Source: Kaistella flava (ex Peng et al. 2021) (GTDB lineage Bacteria > Bacteroidota > Bacteroidia > Flavobacteriales > Weeksellaceae). From it: a stretch of 64,000 nucleotides of DNA. Under the pieces are notes generated by a model. The model did not search any database. It saw only the letters and a program-made list of their open reading frames with translations, and was not told the origin of the DNA. Below, one piece after another: positions 19,342-27,860 of this stretch. Position numbers and translations under genes: made by a program. Numbering within the stretch: the first letter of the stretch is position 1; every line of letters begins with the position of its first letter. The stretch covers positions 2,418,001-2,482,000 of the forward strand of contig NZ_CP040442.1 in NCBI RefSeq assembly GCF_015191005.1, given 5' to 3'.

Positions 19342-19415
19342 AAATCGAATCCTATAATCAAGGAACACGAAGTAAAATTCATTACTTTCTTTAAATTTCA
19401 AATTAGCAATATCGT

Positions 19416-20330
19416 ATGAAACTCAATATAAAAAATGAGACAGGAACACTTAAATCTGTTGTTTTAGGTCAACCCAATTCTTTAGGAGCAGTTCCCACTT
19501 TAGAGGAAAGTTACGATGCAAAATCTTATGATACCATTCAAAAAGGAATTTATCCGACTGAGAAAGATATCATCAATGAGATGACGGAGTTTGAAAAAAT
19601 ATTAAAAAAATACGATGTTCAGGTATTTCGTCCAGAAATAATCGAAGATTACAATCAGGTTTTCGCCAGAGACGTAGCATTTGTTATTGAGGACAAAATG
19701 ATTATTTCTAATGTTATTGCAGATCGTGCAGATGAACAGGAAGCGTATCGCAAAATTTTTGAAAAAGTGAAATGGCGAGATATTATTAATCTGCCAGATA
19801 CCGCTCACATCGAAGGTGGCGACGTAATCGTGTGGAATGACTTCATCTTTATCGGAACTTGTTTTTCTGAAGATTATCGTAATTTCAAAACCGCAAGAAC
19901 CAACGAATATGCCATTAATATTCTTAAAGAATACTTTCCTAAAAAGAGAATTCTCGATTTTGAATTAAAGAAAAACGACCGCGAGCCTTATAAAGGAATT
20001 TTACATTTAGACTGTACTTTTAATCCCGTTGGAACGGACAAATGTATTATTTATAAAGATGGATTTGTTGATGAAACTGATTATCGCTTAATCCTGGATA
20101 TTTTCGGTGAAGAAAATTGTTTCCATGTAACTGATGAAGAAATGTTTGAAATGAATCCCAATATTTTCTCGATTTCACCAGAGATTGTAGTTTCCGATAA
20201 AGCATTTACCCGAATGAATAATCACTTGAGAAATGAATGGGGAATGACCGTTGAAGAAATTCCTTACCGTGAGATTTCAAAAATGGGAGGTTTGTTGAGA
20301 TGTTCAACAATGCCTTTGGTCAGAGATTAA
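19416..20330 (+). CDS. Arginine deiminase / amidinotransferase superfamily enzyme
   Basis: This 304-residue protein of the guanidine-group modifying superfamily (DDAH, arginine deiminase, glycine amidinotransferase) has FARDVAFVI, the acidic IEGGDV motif near residue 133, HLDCTFNPVG with the catalytic His, and Cys296 in GGLLRCSTMP as the likely nucleophile. The spacing resembles amidinotransferase-type members. The substrate cannot be told: a hydrolase acting on arginine or a methylated arginine, or a true amidinotransferase, are all possible. The related CtlX gene lies 1.1 kb downstream. Confidence 0.82.
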   Translation: MKLNIKNETGTLKSVVLGQPNSLGAVPTLEESYDAKSYDTIQKGIYPTEKDIINEMTEFEKILKKYDVQVFRPEIIEDYNQVFARDVAFVIEDKMIISNVIADRADEQEAYRKIFEKVKWRDIINLPDTAHIEGGDVIVWNDFIFIGTCFSEDYRNFKTARTNEYAINILKEYFPKKRILDFELKKNDREPYKGILHLDCTFNPVGTDKCIIYKDGFVDETDYRLILDIFGEENCFHVTDEEMFEMNPNIFSISPEIVVSDKAFTRMNNHLRNEWGMTVEEIPYREISKMGGLLRCSTMPLVRD

Positions 20331-20715
20331 TTTTTGAATTAGAATCTTTTATATTAGAATTCTTTTACCGCAAAAGAGGCAAAAGAGTAATGCGAAAACA
20401 GATCACCAAAAGATTGCAAAATGTATGTAAAATAATAATTTCACTTACATTTTGCAATCTTTTGACTTAATTAATAGAAGAATGCTTTTGTATCTTTTGC
20501 GGTTTATTTTTCCAAATTAGTCACATAATTTTTTAGTTCGATGCCACGAAAACATTATTTTCAATGCAGTTCAATTTCCGAAAGGAATCTTAATGAACTT
20601 AATTTCTTCATTAAATCTTAATGGTGAAATTTAATAATTTTATGAACTTTCAGAAGCACAATTTTCACTTTGAAAATAATTTAACTTGTGACTTTTATGG
20701 TTTAAAAAATGGATT
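20331..20715. repeat. Intergenic region with large imperfect inverted repeat
   Basis: No gene. A 17-bp perfect stem (AAAAGATTGCAAAATGT at 20408-20424 with its complement ending at 20464, loop about 23) is nested inside an outer imperfect pair (CCGCAAAAG near 20379 and CTTTTGCGG near 20495). The end (20686-20708) carries the 'tgtgacttttatggtttaaa' fragment shared with other gaps in the window. It may act as a transcription barrier after the preceding gene. Confidence 0.6.
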
Positions 20716-21378
20716 CTAAGAACTCAACTGTTTCAATTTTTTAATTTCACCTGAAGTTACGAAAGTATCATATTTTAAAATTGCGGAGGAATGAAAACTT
20801 GTTCCGCCAGTAAATTTCTTGAGTTCAGAAATATTTTCAGAACGTACGCCGCCACCAATTAAGATTTCAATTTTATCAGAATATTTTTGAACTAAAGATT
20901 TCAACGCTTCTTTTCCTTCCATGGCAGATTTTTTCCCGCCGGAAGTTAAAACGGTTTTAAAACCCAATTTAATTAAAGTCTGAATCGATTTTTCTAAATC
21001 TTCAGTGCGGTCAAAAGCCCGGTGAAAAGTACACGGTGTATCGCCAGCCAATTCGATCAATTGTTTATTTCTGGCTTCATCAATTTTATTGTGAGAAGTT
21101 AGAATTCCAAATACAAAACCATCTGCTCCACCTTCTTTAAAAGTAATAATGCTGTTTTTCATTTGGAGAAATTCATCATCCGAATAAAAGAAAGGTCCAC
21201 CTTTTGGGCGGATCATTACGTAAACGGGAGTTTTATAATTTCTTTTCAGATGCATAAATTCGTAAAAGTCGGGTGTTATGCCCCCGAGTTCAAAATTATC
21301 ACAGAATTCAATTCGATCTGCCATCGATTCACAGGCAGTTTCTGCGGAAGTAACTTCAAAACAAGCAATTTCTAACAT
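20716..21378 (-). CDS. cutC: CutC family protein
   Basis: This 220-residue TIM-barrel protein of the CutC family has DRIEFCDNFELGGITPD near residues 21-37, VMIRPKGGPFFYSDDE, the conserved HRAFDRT motif near residue 119, TSGGK and IGGGVRSENI. CutC was linked to copper homeostasis in enterobacteria but its biochemical role is unsettled. Divergent from ctlX with 73 bases between the starts. The length is typical for short bacterial members. Confidence 0.9.
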   Translation of the reverse strand: MLEIACFEVTSAETACESMADRIEFCDNFELGGITPDFYEFMHLKRNYKTPVYVMIRPKGGPFFYSDDEFLQMKNSIITFKEGGADGFVFGILTSHNKIDEARNKQLIELAGDTPCTFHRAFDRTEDLEKSIQTLIKLGFKTVLTSGGKKSAMEGKEALKSLVQKYSDKIEILIGGGVRSENISELKKFTGGTSFHSSAILKYDTFVTSGEIKKLKQLSS

Positions 21379-21405
21379 GGGTTTTTTATTATCTATAAAT
21401 TTAAG

Positions 21406-21413
21406 TATTTTTG
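21406..21413 (+). promoter_or_regulatory. ctlX promoter -7 box
   Basis: TATTTTTG fits TAnnTTTG, 38 bases before the ctlX start. Confidence 0.45.
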
Positions 21414-21451
21414 TGAGATAAAGGATTACTCCTCATTAAAACTTATTATTC

Positions 21452-22375
21452 ATGCAAACAGCCAATACCGTTCTTATGGTAGAACCGATCGCTTTCGGTT
21501 ACAATTCTCAAACTGCACAAAACAACTATTTTCAGGTCGAACAAAAAGAAGCCGATATTCAGGAAAAGGCACTTTTGGAATTCAACAATTTTGTAGGAAA
21601 ACTTCGAGATAAAGGAATTCAGGTGATTACCGTTAAAGATACTTTAGAACCACATTCGCCAGATTCTATTTTTCCCAATAACTGGGTGAGTTTTCATGAA
21701 GATGGAAGAGTTGCTTTATACCCGATGTTCGCACCGAACCGAAGAGTTGAAAGACGTTCAGATATTTTAGATACGCTTCGTAATGAAGGTTTTAAAATCA
21801 ATGAAGTCGACGATTTATCCACTTCTGAAAATGAAGATAAATTCTTGGAAGGAACGGGAAGTATGATTTTTGATCACGATTATAAAATTGCTTACGGTTC
21901 TGTTTCGCTACGTTTAGATGAAGGATTATTCCGTGATTTTTGCGATCAATTTGGTTATACGCCAGTTGTTTTTCATTCGTTTCAAAATGTAGGAAATCAA
22001 AGATTACCAATTTATCATACCAATGTAATGATGTGTGTTGCGCAACAATTTGTAGTGATTTGCCTGGATTGTATTGATGATGAACTGGAAAGAGAAAAAG
22101 TTCAGGAAGTCATTAAATCAACTGAAAAAGAAGTCATTGAAATTTCTGAAGAACAAATGCATCAGTTCGCTGGGAATATGCTTCAAGTTCAAAATGAAGA
22201 AGGAACTCAGTTTTTGGTGATGAGCCAAACGGCGTATCAATCTTTGACACCAGAACAAATTCAAAAAATAGAATCTTACTGTGAAATCATTTATGCCGAT
22301 TTAAATACCATTGAAGTAAATGGTGGTGGAAGTGCGAGATGTATGTTGGCAGAGGTTTTCTTGCCGAAGAATTAA
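21452..22375 (+). CDS. ctlX: CtlX-type citrulline utilization hydrolase (arginine deiminase related)
   Basis: This 307-residue member of the guanidine-modifying superfamily, CtlX group, has PDSIFPNNWVSFH with the metal-free substrate site, LEGTGSMIFDH, HTNVMM with the catalytic His, and Cys297 in GGGSARCMLAEVF. CtlX proteins are annotated as acting in citrulline use; the exact reaction is not settled. It has its own promoter box and a strong terminator. Confidence 0.87.
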   Translation: MQTANTVLMVEPIAFGYNSQTAQNNYFQVEQKEADIQEKALLEFNNFVGKLRDKGIQVITVKDTLEPHSPDSIFPNNWVSFHEDGRVALYPMFAPNRRVERRSDILDTLRNEGFKINEVDDLSTSENEDKFLEGTGSMIFDHDYKIAYGSVSLRLDEGLFRDFCDQFGYTPVVFHSFQNVGNQRLPIYHTNVMMCVAQQFVVICLDCIDDELEREKVQEVIKSTEKEVIEISEEQMHQFAGNMLQVQNEEGTQFLVMSQTAYQSLTPEQIQKIESYCEIIYADLNTIEVNGGGSARCMLAEVFLPKN

Positions 22376-22398
22376 AAGAACATTTGCCACAAACACAT

Positions 22399-22430
22399 AA
22401 GCCATCGAATTCAATTTCGGTGGCTTTTTT
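22399..22430 (+). terminator. Terminator of ctlX
   Basis: Stem AAGCCATCGAA / TTCGGTGGCTT followed by six T residues, 24 bases past the stop. Confidence 0.85.
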
Positions 22431-22548
22431 GATTAATTACTCTTCACTTTCTCAATAGACATTAAAATCTTTATTTAAGGCAAACACAGATAAATAGTTG
22501 ACAATAAATGATCTACCAGATTATGCTTTTCTTATTTTCTAAAATTTG

Positions 22549-22556
22549 TATATTTG
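22549..22556 (+). promoter_or_regulatory. Antitoxin promoter -7 box
   Basis: TATATTTG lies 17 bases before the ATG at 22574. Its position inside the longer frame opened at 22508 argues that the true antitoxin start is 22574. Confidence 0.5.
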
Positions 22557-22573
22557 TTATTATATTTAATAAA

Positions 22574-22792
22574 ATGAAAACACAAGATATTTATATTTTA
22601 GAGCCAAATACTTCTGAAGAAGCAAATGCTTTAAAAGCGTTTGCAAAAGCTCTAAAAATTAAATTTGAAGTAAAGGAGAAACCATATAATCCTGAATTTG
22701 TTGCGAAAATATTGGAAAGCCAAAAACAAGCTAAAGAAGGAAAGGTAACTCGAGTGAAAAAAGAAAACTTGAAAGAGTTTTTAGGCCTATAG
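22574..22792 (+). CDS. Antitoxin of a YoeB-type toxin-antitoxin pair
   Basis: This 72-residue protein starts MKTQDIYILEPNTSEE. The frame is open back to 22508, but that extension is a hydrophobic, unlikely leader and contains the promoter box. The protein is small and charged, with a KAFAKALKIKFEV segment and a Lys-rich C-terminus of the kind that binds and neutralises RelE/YoeB toxins. The call rests mainly on the toxin fragments starting one base after its stop. Such antitoxins usually repress their own operon. It is intact here although the toxin is split. Confidence 0.75.
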   Translation: MKTQDIYILEPNTSEEANALKAFAKALKIKFEVKEKPYNPEFVAKILESQKQAKEGKVTRVKKENLKEFLGL

Positions 22793-22888
22793 CATGTCCT
22801 ACTATTTAGATTTCACCGACAAGGCAAAAGGAGATATTGCCTTACACAAAAAGTCAGGAAACAAAGTTGTGCTGAAGAAAATATTCTC

Positions 22889-24253
22889 GACACTATCCCG
22901 CAAAGTGTGTAAGTTAAAAAGTTGAGGCTTGGATTTTATAATCTGAGCCTTTCTTCAAATATAAGCATAAATTGATTTAGAACGATTCCCCAATTTCTTA
23001 TTGGCATTGTCCATTTTTTTGTAGCTTCTCTTAATGCCAGAAAAACAGATTTTAAAACGGCATCATCAGTAGGAAAAGACATTTTATTTTTGGTGTATTT
23101 TCGGATTTTTCCATTCAGATTTTCAATCAAATTGGTGGTGTAAATGATTTTTCTGATTTCTACCGGAAAGTCAAAAAACACGGTCAACTCATCCCAATTG
23201 TCTCGCCAGGATTTGATGGCGTAAGAATATTTCGATTCCCATTTTTCGGCAAAATCATTCAGAGCCGCTTCTGCAGCTTGCTTTGTAGGAGCGTTGTAAA
23301 TATGCTTCATATCGGCAGTAAAAGTTTTTCTGTCCTTCCAAACTACATATTTGCAGGCATTTCTTATCTGATGAACTACGCAGATTTGAGTTTGAGATTG
23401 TGGGAAAACACTGCGGATTGTTTGGGTAAAACCATTCAAGTTATCAGTTGCGGTAATCAAAATATCTTCTACACCACGGGCTTTCATATCGGTTAGAACA
23501 CTCATCCAAAAACTTGAACTTTCGTTTTTTCCAAGCCACATTCCCAGAACCTCCTTTTTGCCGTCCCGGCGTAATCCAACCGCAAGATAGATGGTTTTGT
23601 TAATGACCTTGCTGTTTTCACGGACTTTAAAAACGATTCCATCCATCCAAACGATGAGATATAAATCTTCCAACGGTCGGTTTTGCCAGGCGACAATTTC
23701 GCTGGAAACCGCATTGGTAATTCTAGAAATTGTAGAAGTTGAAACATCAAAATCATACATTTCCTTGATTTGATCTTCGATATCAGAAACACTCATTCCT
23801 TTGGCATAAAAAGAGATGATAATGTTTTCTAAACCATCAATAATATTGTGTCTTTTCGGGACTAAAGCAGGTTGAAAGCTACTTTCTCGATCGCGTGGGA
23901 CTTTGATTTCGTCTTCACCAAAAGAGGTTTTTATCTTCTTGGTTTGATGACCATTGCGATAGTTCCCATCTTTGGTTTTCTGATGTTTTTCCGTGTCCAG
24001 ATGATCATCTAGTTCGGCTTCGAGCATGTGTTCTATCGCTCGTTTGTGCATAGTTTTGAAGAAAGATGTTAGATCTTCTCCTGTCTTGAAGGATTTGTAG
24101 AAATCCTTGTTGTTTAATAATTCTTCTTTGTCGATCATAACTGTATAATGTTTAAAAATAGTAAAAAGTTATTTCCGAAAAAGTTTTGAGCTTTGAGCGC
24201 TCAAAATTTTTTCAGAATAACTTTTCAACTTACACAGTTAATGGGACGCTACC
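22889..24253 (-). mobile_element. IS256-family insertion sequence
   Basis: A 1365-bp element with imperfect terminal inverted repeats (shared TCCC and TGTGTAAGTT, then AAAAGTT) and an exact 8-bp target duplication ATATTCTC at 22881-22888 and 24254-24261. It carries a single full-length transposase gene on the minus strand, opposite to the toxin. The intact frame suggests it may be active. Confidence 0.95.
22936..24138 (-). CDS. IS256-family transposase
   Basis: This 400-residue transposase_mut family protein has the N-terminal segment [21 protein letters not shown], the DDE region beginning [27 protein letters not shown] for the second Asp, and [14 protein letters not shown] with the final Glu. 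The length and motifs are complete for the family. It cuts and joins the element's ends. No frameshift. Confidence 0.95.
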   Translation of the reverse strand: MIDKEELLNNKDFYKSFKTGEDLTSFFKTMHKRAIEHMLEAELDDHLDTEKHQKTKDGNYRNGHQTKKIKTSFGEDEIKVPRDRESSFQPALVPKRHNIIDGLENIIISFYAKGMSVSDIEDQIKEMYDFDVSTSTISRITNAVSSEIVAWQNRPLEDLYLIVWMDGIVFKVRENSKVINKTIYLAVGLRRDGKKEVLGMWLGKNESSSFWMSVLTDMKARGVEDILITATDNLNGFTQTIRSVFPQSQTQICVVHQIRNACKYVVWKDRKTFTADMKHIYNAPTKQAAEAALNDFAEKWESKYSYAIKSWRDNWDELTVFFDFPVEIRKIIYTTNLIENLNGKIRKYTKNKMSFPTDDAVLKSVFLALREATKKWTMPIRNWGIVLNQFMLIFEERLRL

Positions 24254-24470
24254 ATATTCTCATTTTTAGAAGAACTCACCCTACATCCTTACACAGGCAC
24301 AGGAAAACCAGAAGCTTTAAAACATAATCTCTCTGGTCTTTGGTCAAGAAGAATAAATAAAGAACACAGACTTATTTACGAAGTAAAAAATGAAGTTATT
24401 CTTATTCTTTCTGCTTATGGCCATTATTAAAAACAACTGAAAACCTTGACAAGATTAAGCAAAATATCAA

Positions 24471-24503
24471 AAATCCATAACATCATCGTTGTGGATTTTT
24501 TTT
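24471..24503. terminator. Bidirectional terminator between the toxin gene and the TonB-type receptor
   Basis: Stem AAATCCATAAC / GTTGTGGATTT followed by eight T on the plus strand and preceded by A residues that give T on the minus strand. It lies between convergent genes. Confidence 0.8.
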
Positions 24504-24536
24504 GAAAAAATAAAATATAATTGAATAATATGAATG

Positions 24537-26753
24537 CTATTTGGTTCTTGATTTAATCTCTTTATCGGCGCTGTCAATCGTTCTCACTTTTTTTACTTTC
24601 TGATTTCCAAAGTTGTAGACAATCGTCAATTCAACTCCTCTTTTATATTGGTTTTGGTTCACGTAATTGTAATTTCCATTTTTCTGATAATCTTCAATAA
24701 TTACTTTATTCGTATTTAAAACATCATCAAGTCCAAGTGAGAACGTCCATTGATTCCAGAGTTTTTTAACGTTTAAATCTAAACTCATTAAACTGTGAAG
24801 TTGTCCCAATTCGATTTGTTGTTTGTCAACGTAGAAATAATTGATCCCTAAAAACCAGGTTTTACTTTTATCCAATTGGATATTATTATTCGTCTGAATT
24901 AATAAACTATTCGATTTAATATTGTTTTCATACAACGGGAATATATCTCCGGTTAAAGGATCTTGGCTTAAACTGCCGTTATTGATATTTCTTTGTACTC
25001 CAATATTGAAATTAGAAGATAAATAACCTTTGAAGAAAGTTTTTTGCATTCCGACCATTGCACTCATTTCTTGGTTGTCTCCGAAATTAGTTCTGATATA
25101 TCTTAATTGGTTTTTACCATTAATCACTCCTTGCAAAGGAACTTGTGTGATTTCATCTTTTGTCAAAGTATGACTAAGAATCAAAAAGTACGAACTTTTG
25201 TACATGTAAGTTAACTCGTGAGAATAAACGGAAGACGCTTTTACGAAGGGATTATTTTGAGTATAATTAAATTCTGTCAAAACATTTCTCACCGGATTCA
25301 ATTCCCAAAAACTTGGTCTTCTCATTCTGCTGGAGAATGCATAAGAAAGATTATTGTGATCATTAAGCGCATAATTCATACTTAAATACGGCAGAAGTTT
25401 ATTGTAATCTCTTTTAATGTTCCGAAGGTTTTCATCCTGTGCATTATCCGAATTTCCTTCACTTTGAGTCAACTCATATCGCGCCCCTATCTTACCCGAG
25501 AACTTTGGAGAAAACACTTTTTCTACGGTTACATAAGCACCAAAGATATTTTCATCGTACAGAAAATGATTAGGTTCGCTTTTCAATAAATCTTCTTCAA
25601 AATAGTAAGTGTCGTATTTCGTATCATTATCAGTTTTTGTTTTATTAAAATTCCCGCCGACAGAAACGGTTAAATCTTTTTTAAACTTCTGAACATAATC
25701 GGCAGTTGCTGAAAAATTATTGATGCGTTGCGGTTGTTCCTGATAAATTTTGATGACATTTCCATTATCGTTTCCATATTGGTCAGAAGCAATCGTGAAG
25801 TTATTGGCACTTTGCGCTCTTTTATATAATAATCCGGCTACATTTAAATTTAATTTACTTCCCAAAGAATCGGTTTTCAATTCATAATTTAAGTTCATTG
25901 AATTGTTATAAGAGCGCGCATCTTCTTTGCTTTTAGTCCAGGTATAATCTGTTTCTTGTTTAACTAAATCTGTCGTTGTATTAAAAAGATTCGCTGTAGA
26001 ATTGTAACTTCTGTTCGCCCAAGAATTGTAGGTTAAAGCCAAACTGTTTTTATCATTCAACTGATAATCAATATTCAGATAACCTCCTAAATTTTTATTC
26101 GGATCTGAAATTCTTCCTTCTGATCGATTGGTTGACTCGCTGTTTCCATTTTTTAAAATATAATATTGCTCCTGAATATTTTCGCTGGTGTTGATGTTGG
26201 TATTAATTCCTAACTTATCTTTTCGGTAATTCAAACTTAAACCGGCGCCTGTAGCATTATAATAATTCTGTTTGTTATTCATTCTCAAACTTCCATTCAA
26301 ACCGTTACTGCTTTTCTTTTTAAGAATAATATTAATAATTCCGTCGGAAGATTCTACTTTATATTCACTTCCCGGCATCGTGATTACTTCGATTCTTTGA
26401 ATATTTTCGGCCGGCGTATTTTTTAAAAACTGAACCAAAGATTCAGCATCCATCTGTGTTACCCGTCCGTCAATGAAAATAACCGCATTCGATTTTCCCG
26501 CAATTCTTAAAGTTTTATCGTCGGTGGATGAAATCAAAGGTGTTTCTTTCAACAATCCAAAAGCAGTATTTCCTTTTGCAACAGGAGAAGTAGCAACATC
26601 ATAAATAAATCGATCTGATTTTTTTTGAAAGACTTTTTTCGTCATCACAACTTCTTGGATGTCTTTAACTTTCGTAGAGTCCTTTTTTTCTCCTTTTTGC
26701 GCAAATGCAATAAATCCGGTAAGAAGCGAAAGAGAGATGATTAGTTTTTTCAT
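24537..26753 (-). CDS. TonB-dependent receptor-like outer membrane beta-barrel protein
   Basis: This 738-residue protein has a signal peptide (KKLIISLSLLTGFIAFAQ). A plug domain covers about residues 35-155 (VFIDGRVTQM, IQRIEVITMPGSEYKVESSDGIINI) and a 22-strand-type barrel follows to the end. It lacks the N-terminal carboxypeptidase-regulatory domain common in SusC-type receptors and fits the Bacteroidota 'outer membrane beta-barrel family'. A substrate, perhaps a metal complex or peptide, cannot be inferred; no SusD partner or TonB box is seen. The leader has a 13-bp inverted repeat close to the start. Confidence 0.88.
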   Translation of the reverse strand: MKKLIISLSLLTGFIAFAQKGEKKDSTKVKDIQEVVMTKKVFQKKSDRFIYDVATSPVAKGNTAFGLLKETPLISSTDDKTLRIAGKSNAVIFIDGRVTQMDAESLVQFLKNTPAENIQRIEVITMPGSEYKVESSDGIINIILKKKSSNGLNGSLRMNNKQNYYNATGAGLSLNYRKDKLGINTNINTSENIQEQYYILKNGNSESTNRSEGRISDPNKNLGGYLNIDYQLNDKNSLALTYNSWANRSYNSTANLFNTTTDLVKQETDYTWTKSKEDARSYNNSMNLNYELKTDSLGSKLNLNVAGLLYKRAQSANNFTIASDQYGNDNGNVIKIYQEQPQRINNFSATADYVQKFKKDLTVSVGGNFNKTKTDNDTKYDTYYFEEDLLKSEPNHFLYDENIFGAYVTVEKVFSPKFSGKIGARYELTQSEGNSDNAQDENLRNIKRDYNKLLPYLSMNYALNDHNNLSYAFSSRMRRPSFWELNPVRNVLTEFNYTQNNPFVKASSVYSHELTYMYKSSYFLILSHTLTKDEITQVPLQGVINGKNQLRYIRTNFGDNQEMSAMVGMQKTFFKGYLSSNFNIGVQRNINNGSLSQDPLTGDIFPLYENNIKSNSLLIQTNNNIQLDKSKTWFLGINYFYVDKQQIELGQLHSLMSLDLNVKKLWNQWTFSLGLDDVLNTNKVIIEDYQKNGNYNYVNQNQYKRGVELTIVYNFGNQKVKKVRTIDSADKEIKSRTK

Positions 26754-27091
26754 GGCTTGAAGTTTTAAAAAAAAGAAGGAAGTTGGGTTATTAGTTTTTG
26801 AATTGGTTATCAGTTCGGGATATTAGTTTTACTTCCTTCTTTTATTTTGGTTCTTAGTTTTTTTAGTAATATTGCTATGCAAAGATATGTTCTTTTATTA
26901 GTATTATGCAATACAAAGTAGTAAAATAAATTAATTCATATATTTAACACATTGATAATCAATCTTAAAAATAACAAACCAAATTTTTAATTCTACTAAT
27001 AGACAATCCAAAACCATGAAACATTACATCTTAAGACAAAAAAAAGAGTAGAAAATTCTACTCTTGATCTATTGTAAGTTTAAAAATGAAA
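26754..27091. promoter_or_regulatory. Receptor promoter and leader hairpin
   Basis: A 338-base gap. A minus-strand -7 box TATCTTTG lies at 26880-26887. Between it and the receptor start a perfect 13-bp inverted repeat (AAAAGAAGGAAGT at 26771-26783, complement at 26831-26843) would place a hairpin with a 47-base loop in the mRNA leader. The remainder (26890-27091) shows only a short hairpin-like 'agagtagaaaattctactct' at about 27045-27064, probably the terminator of the DUF3817 operon. Confidence 0.55.
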
Positions 27092-27436
27092 CTATTCTTC
27101 CCGATTAAACTGCGCTAACTTTTTATCAACCCAAATGGTGGCGAATGGAAAAAATGCAGACAGCAAAGCAAACACGGTATCTTCATCATCCCAAGTATAA
27201 ATTTTTCTGGCCGGAATTAAAAGCAATAAATATCCTGTGAAAAACAATCCGTGAATATTCCCGATGATGATAATAAAAACAGTTGGTAATAAACCTTCCG
27301 AATCATAACGCTTCCAAACCATTGCAATACAGTATAACAGAAAACAAGAAATCGCCTCTGCTACACAAATTTGCTTAAACCATTTGATGATTTGTTCCTG
27401 GCTATATTTTGCAAAAAAATTATCTATAAAATTCAT
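27092..27436 (-). CDS. DUF3817 family membrane protein
   Basis: This 114-residue protein has three hydrophobic segments and the conserved DUF3817 features: an N-terminal FKQICVAEAISCFLLYCIAM segment, GNIHGLFFTGYLLLL, and a short charged tail after FFPFATIW. Function unknown; an inner-membrane location is expected. Its ATG overlaps the stop of the preceding gene by one base (TAATG), so the two are coupled. Confidence 0.83.
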   Translation of the reverse strand: MNFIDNFFAKYSQEQIIKWFKQICVAEAISCFLLYCIAMVWKRYDSEGLLPTVFIIIIGNIHGLFFTGYLLLLIPARKIYTWDDEDTVFALLSAFFPFATIWVDKKLAQFNREE

Positions 27437-27855
27437 TATTGTCCGTTTTCATTAACCTTCGTATCCGTAAATTCATAAGTGTCGCCAACATAGGCAGAAT
27501 CGACCACTTTGTATTTAACCGTATTTTTCGTTGGAAAAGAATAGGTGTAAACATCTGTATTTCCTGACACGAAATGTAATTCGTGATACTCCCCTTTTTC
27601 AACCCACCATTGCCCTGTTTCTACTTGAGAATTAATCTCACAATCGCGAGAAGTCACATACATCATCGAAAAAGTTCCGTCTGCAAAACGAGTCAGAACC
27701 CAATATTTAGTCATTCCTTGAACTTGTTGATCAGTTTCGCTGCCTTTCCAGGTACCAACTAATTTTTGATCAATCTTATTTTTGGTGCTATTTTTACTTT
27801 GTGAAAAGGCTAAAAAACTAAGGCACATTAAAAAAGACAAAAAAACTTTTTTCAT
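27436..27855 (-). CDS. Secreted lipocalin-like small protein
   Basis: This 139-residue protein has a signal peptide (KKVFLSFLMCLSFLAFS) and a short beta-rich body with the lipocalin-like opening LVGTWKG followed by FADGTFSM and TGQWWVEKGEY. This is the pattern of small Bacteroidota proteins that report a fit to lipocalin-like domains. Function unknown. Located 5 bases after the preceding gene and coupled to DUF3817 downstream. Confidence 0.6.
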   Translation of the reverse strand: MKKVFLSFLMCLSFLAFSQSKNSTKNKIDQKLVGTWKGSETDQQVQGMTKYWVLTRFADGTFSMMYVTSRDCEINSQVETGQWWVEKGEYHELHFVSGNTDVYTYSFPTKNTVKYKVVDSAYVGDTYEFTDTKVNENGQ

Positions 27856-27860
27856 TAAAA

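Larger units (their letters stand above)
19104..19415. other. Divergent intergenic region, htrA / amidinotransferase-like gene
   Basis: A 312-base AT-rich gap. It holds the minus-strand box at 19141-19148 and a plus-strand box TATATTTG at 19334-19341, 74 bases before the next gene. No open frame or further structure seen. Confidence 0.5.
22794..24430 (+). pseudogene. YoeB/Txe-type mRNA interferase toxin split by an IS256-family element
   Basis: The N-terminal 29 codons plus two bases (22794-22888, MSYYLDFTDKAKGDIALHKK...) are cut by the element at 22889-24253. The C-terminal part resumes after the second target copy. Joining at the 8-bp duplication ATATTCTC restores one 87-residue frame with the family's hallmark segments (GTGKPEALKHNLSGLWSRRI, HRLIYEV and the terminal LSAYGHY). 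YoeB toxins cleave mRNA on the ribosome. The residues kept show the gene was intact until the insertion. The truncated N-terminal piece lacks the catalytic residues. Confidence 0.93.

Noticed and set aside
22508..22573. Longer N-terminus of the antitoxin
   Set aside because: It would be a hydrophobic leader containing the promoter -7 box; ATG 22574 gives a normal antitoxin.
27420..27602. 60-codon minus frame within the lipocalin-like gene
   Set aside because: Shadow frame overlapping two better supported genes.
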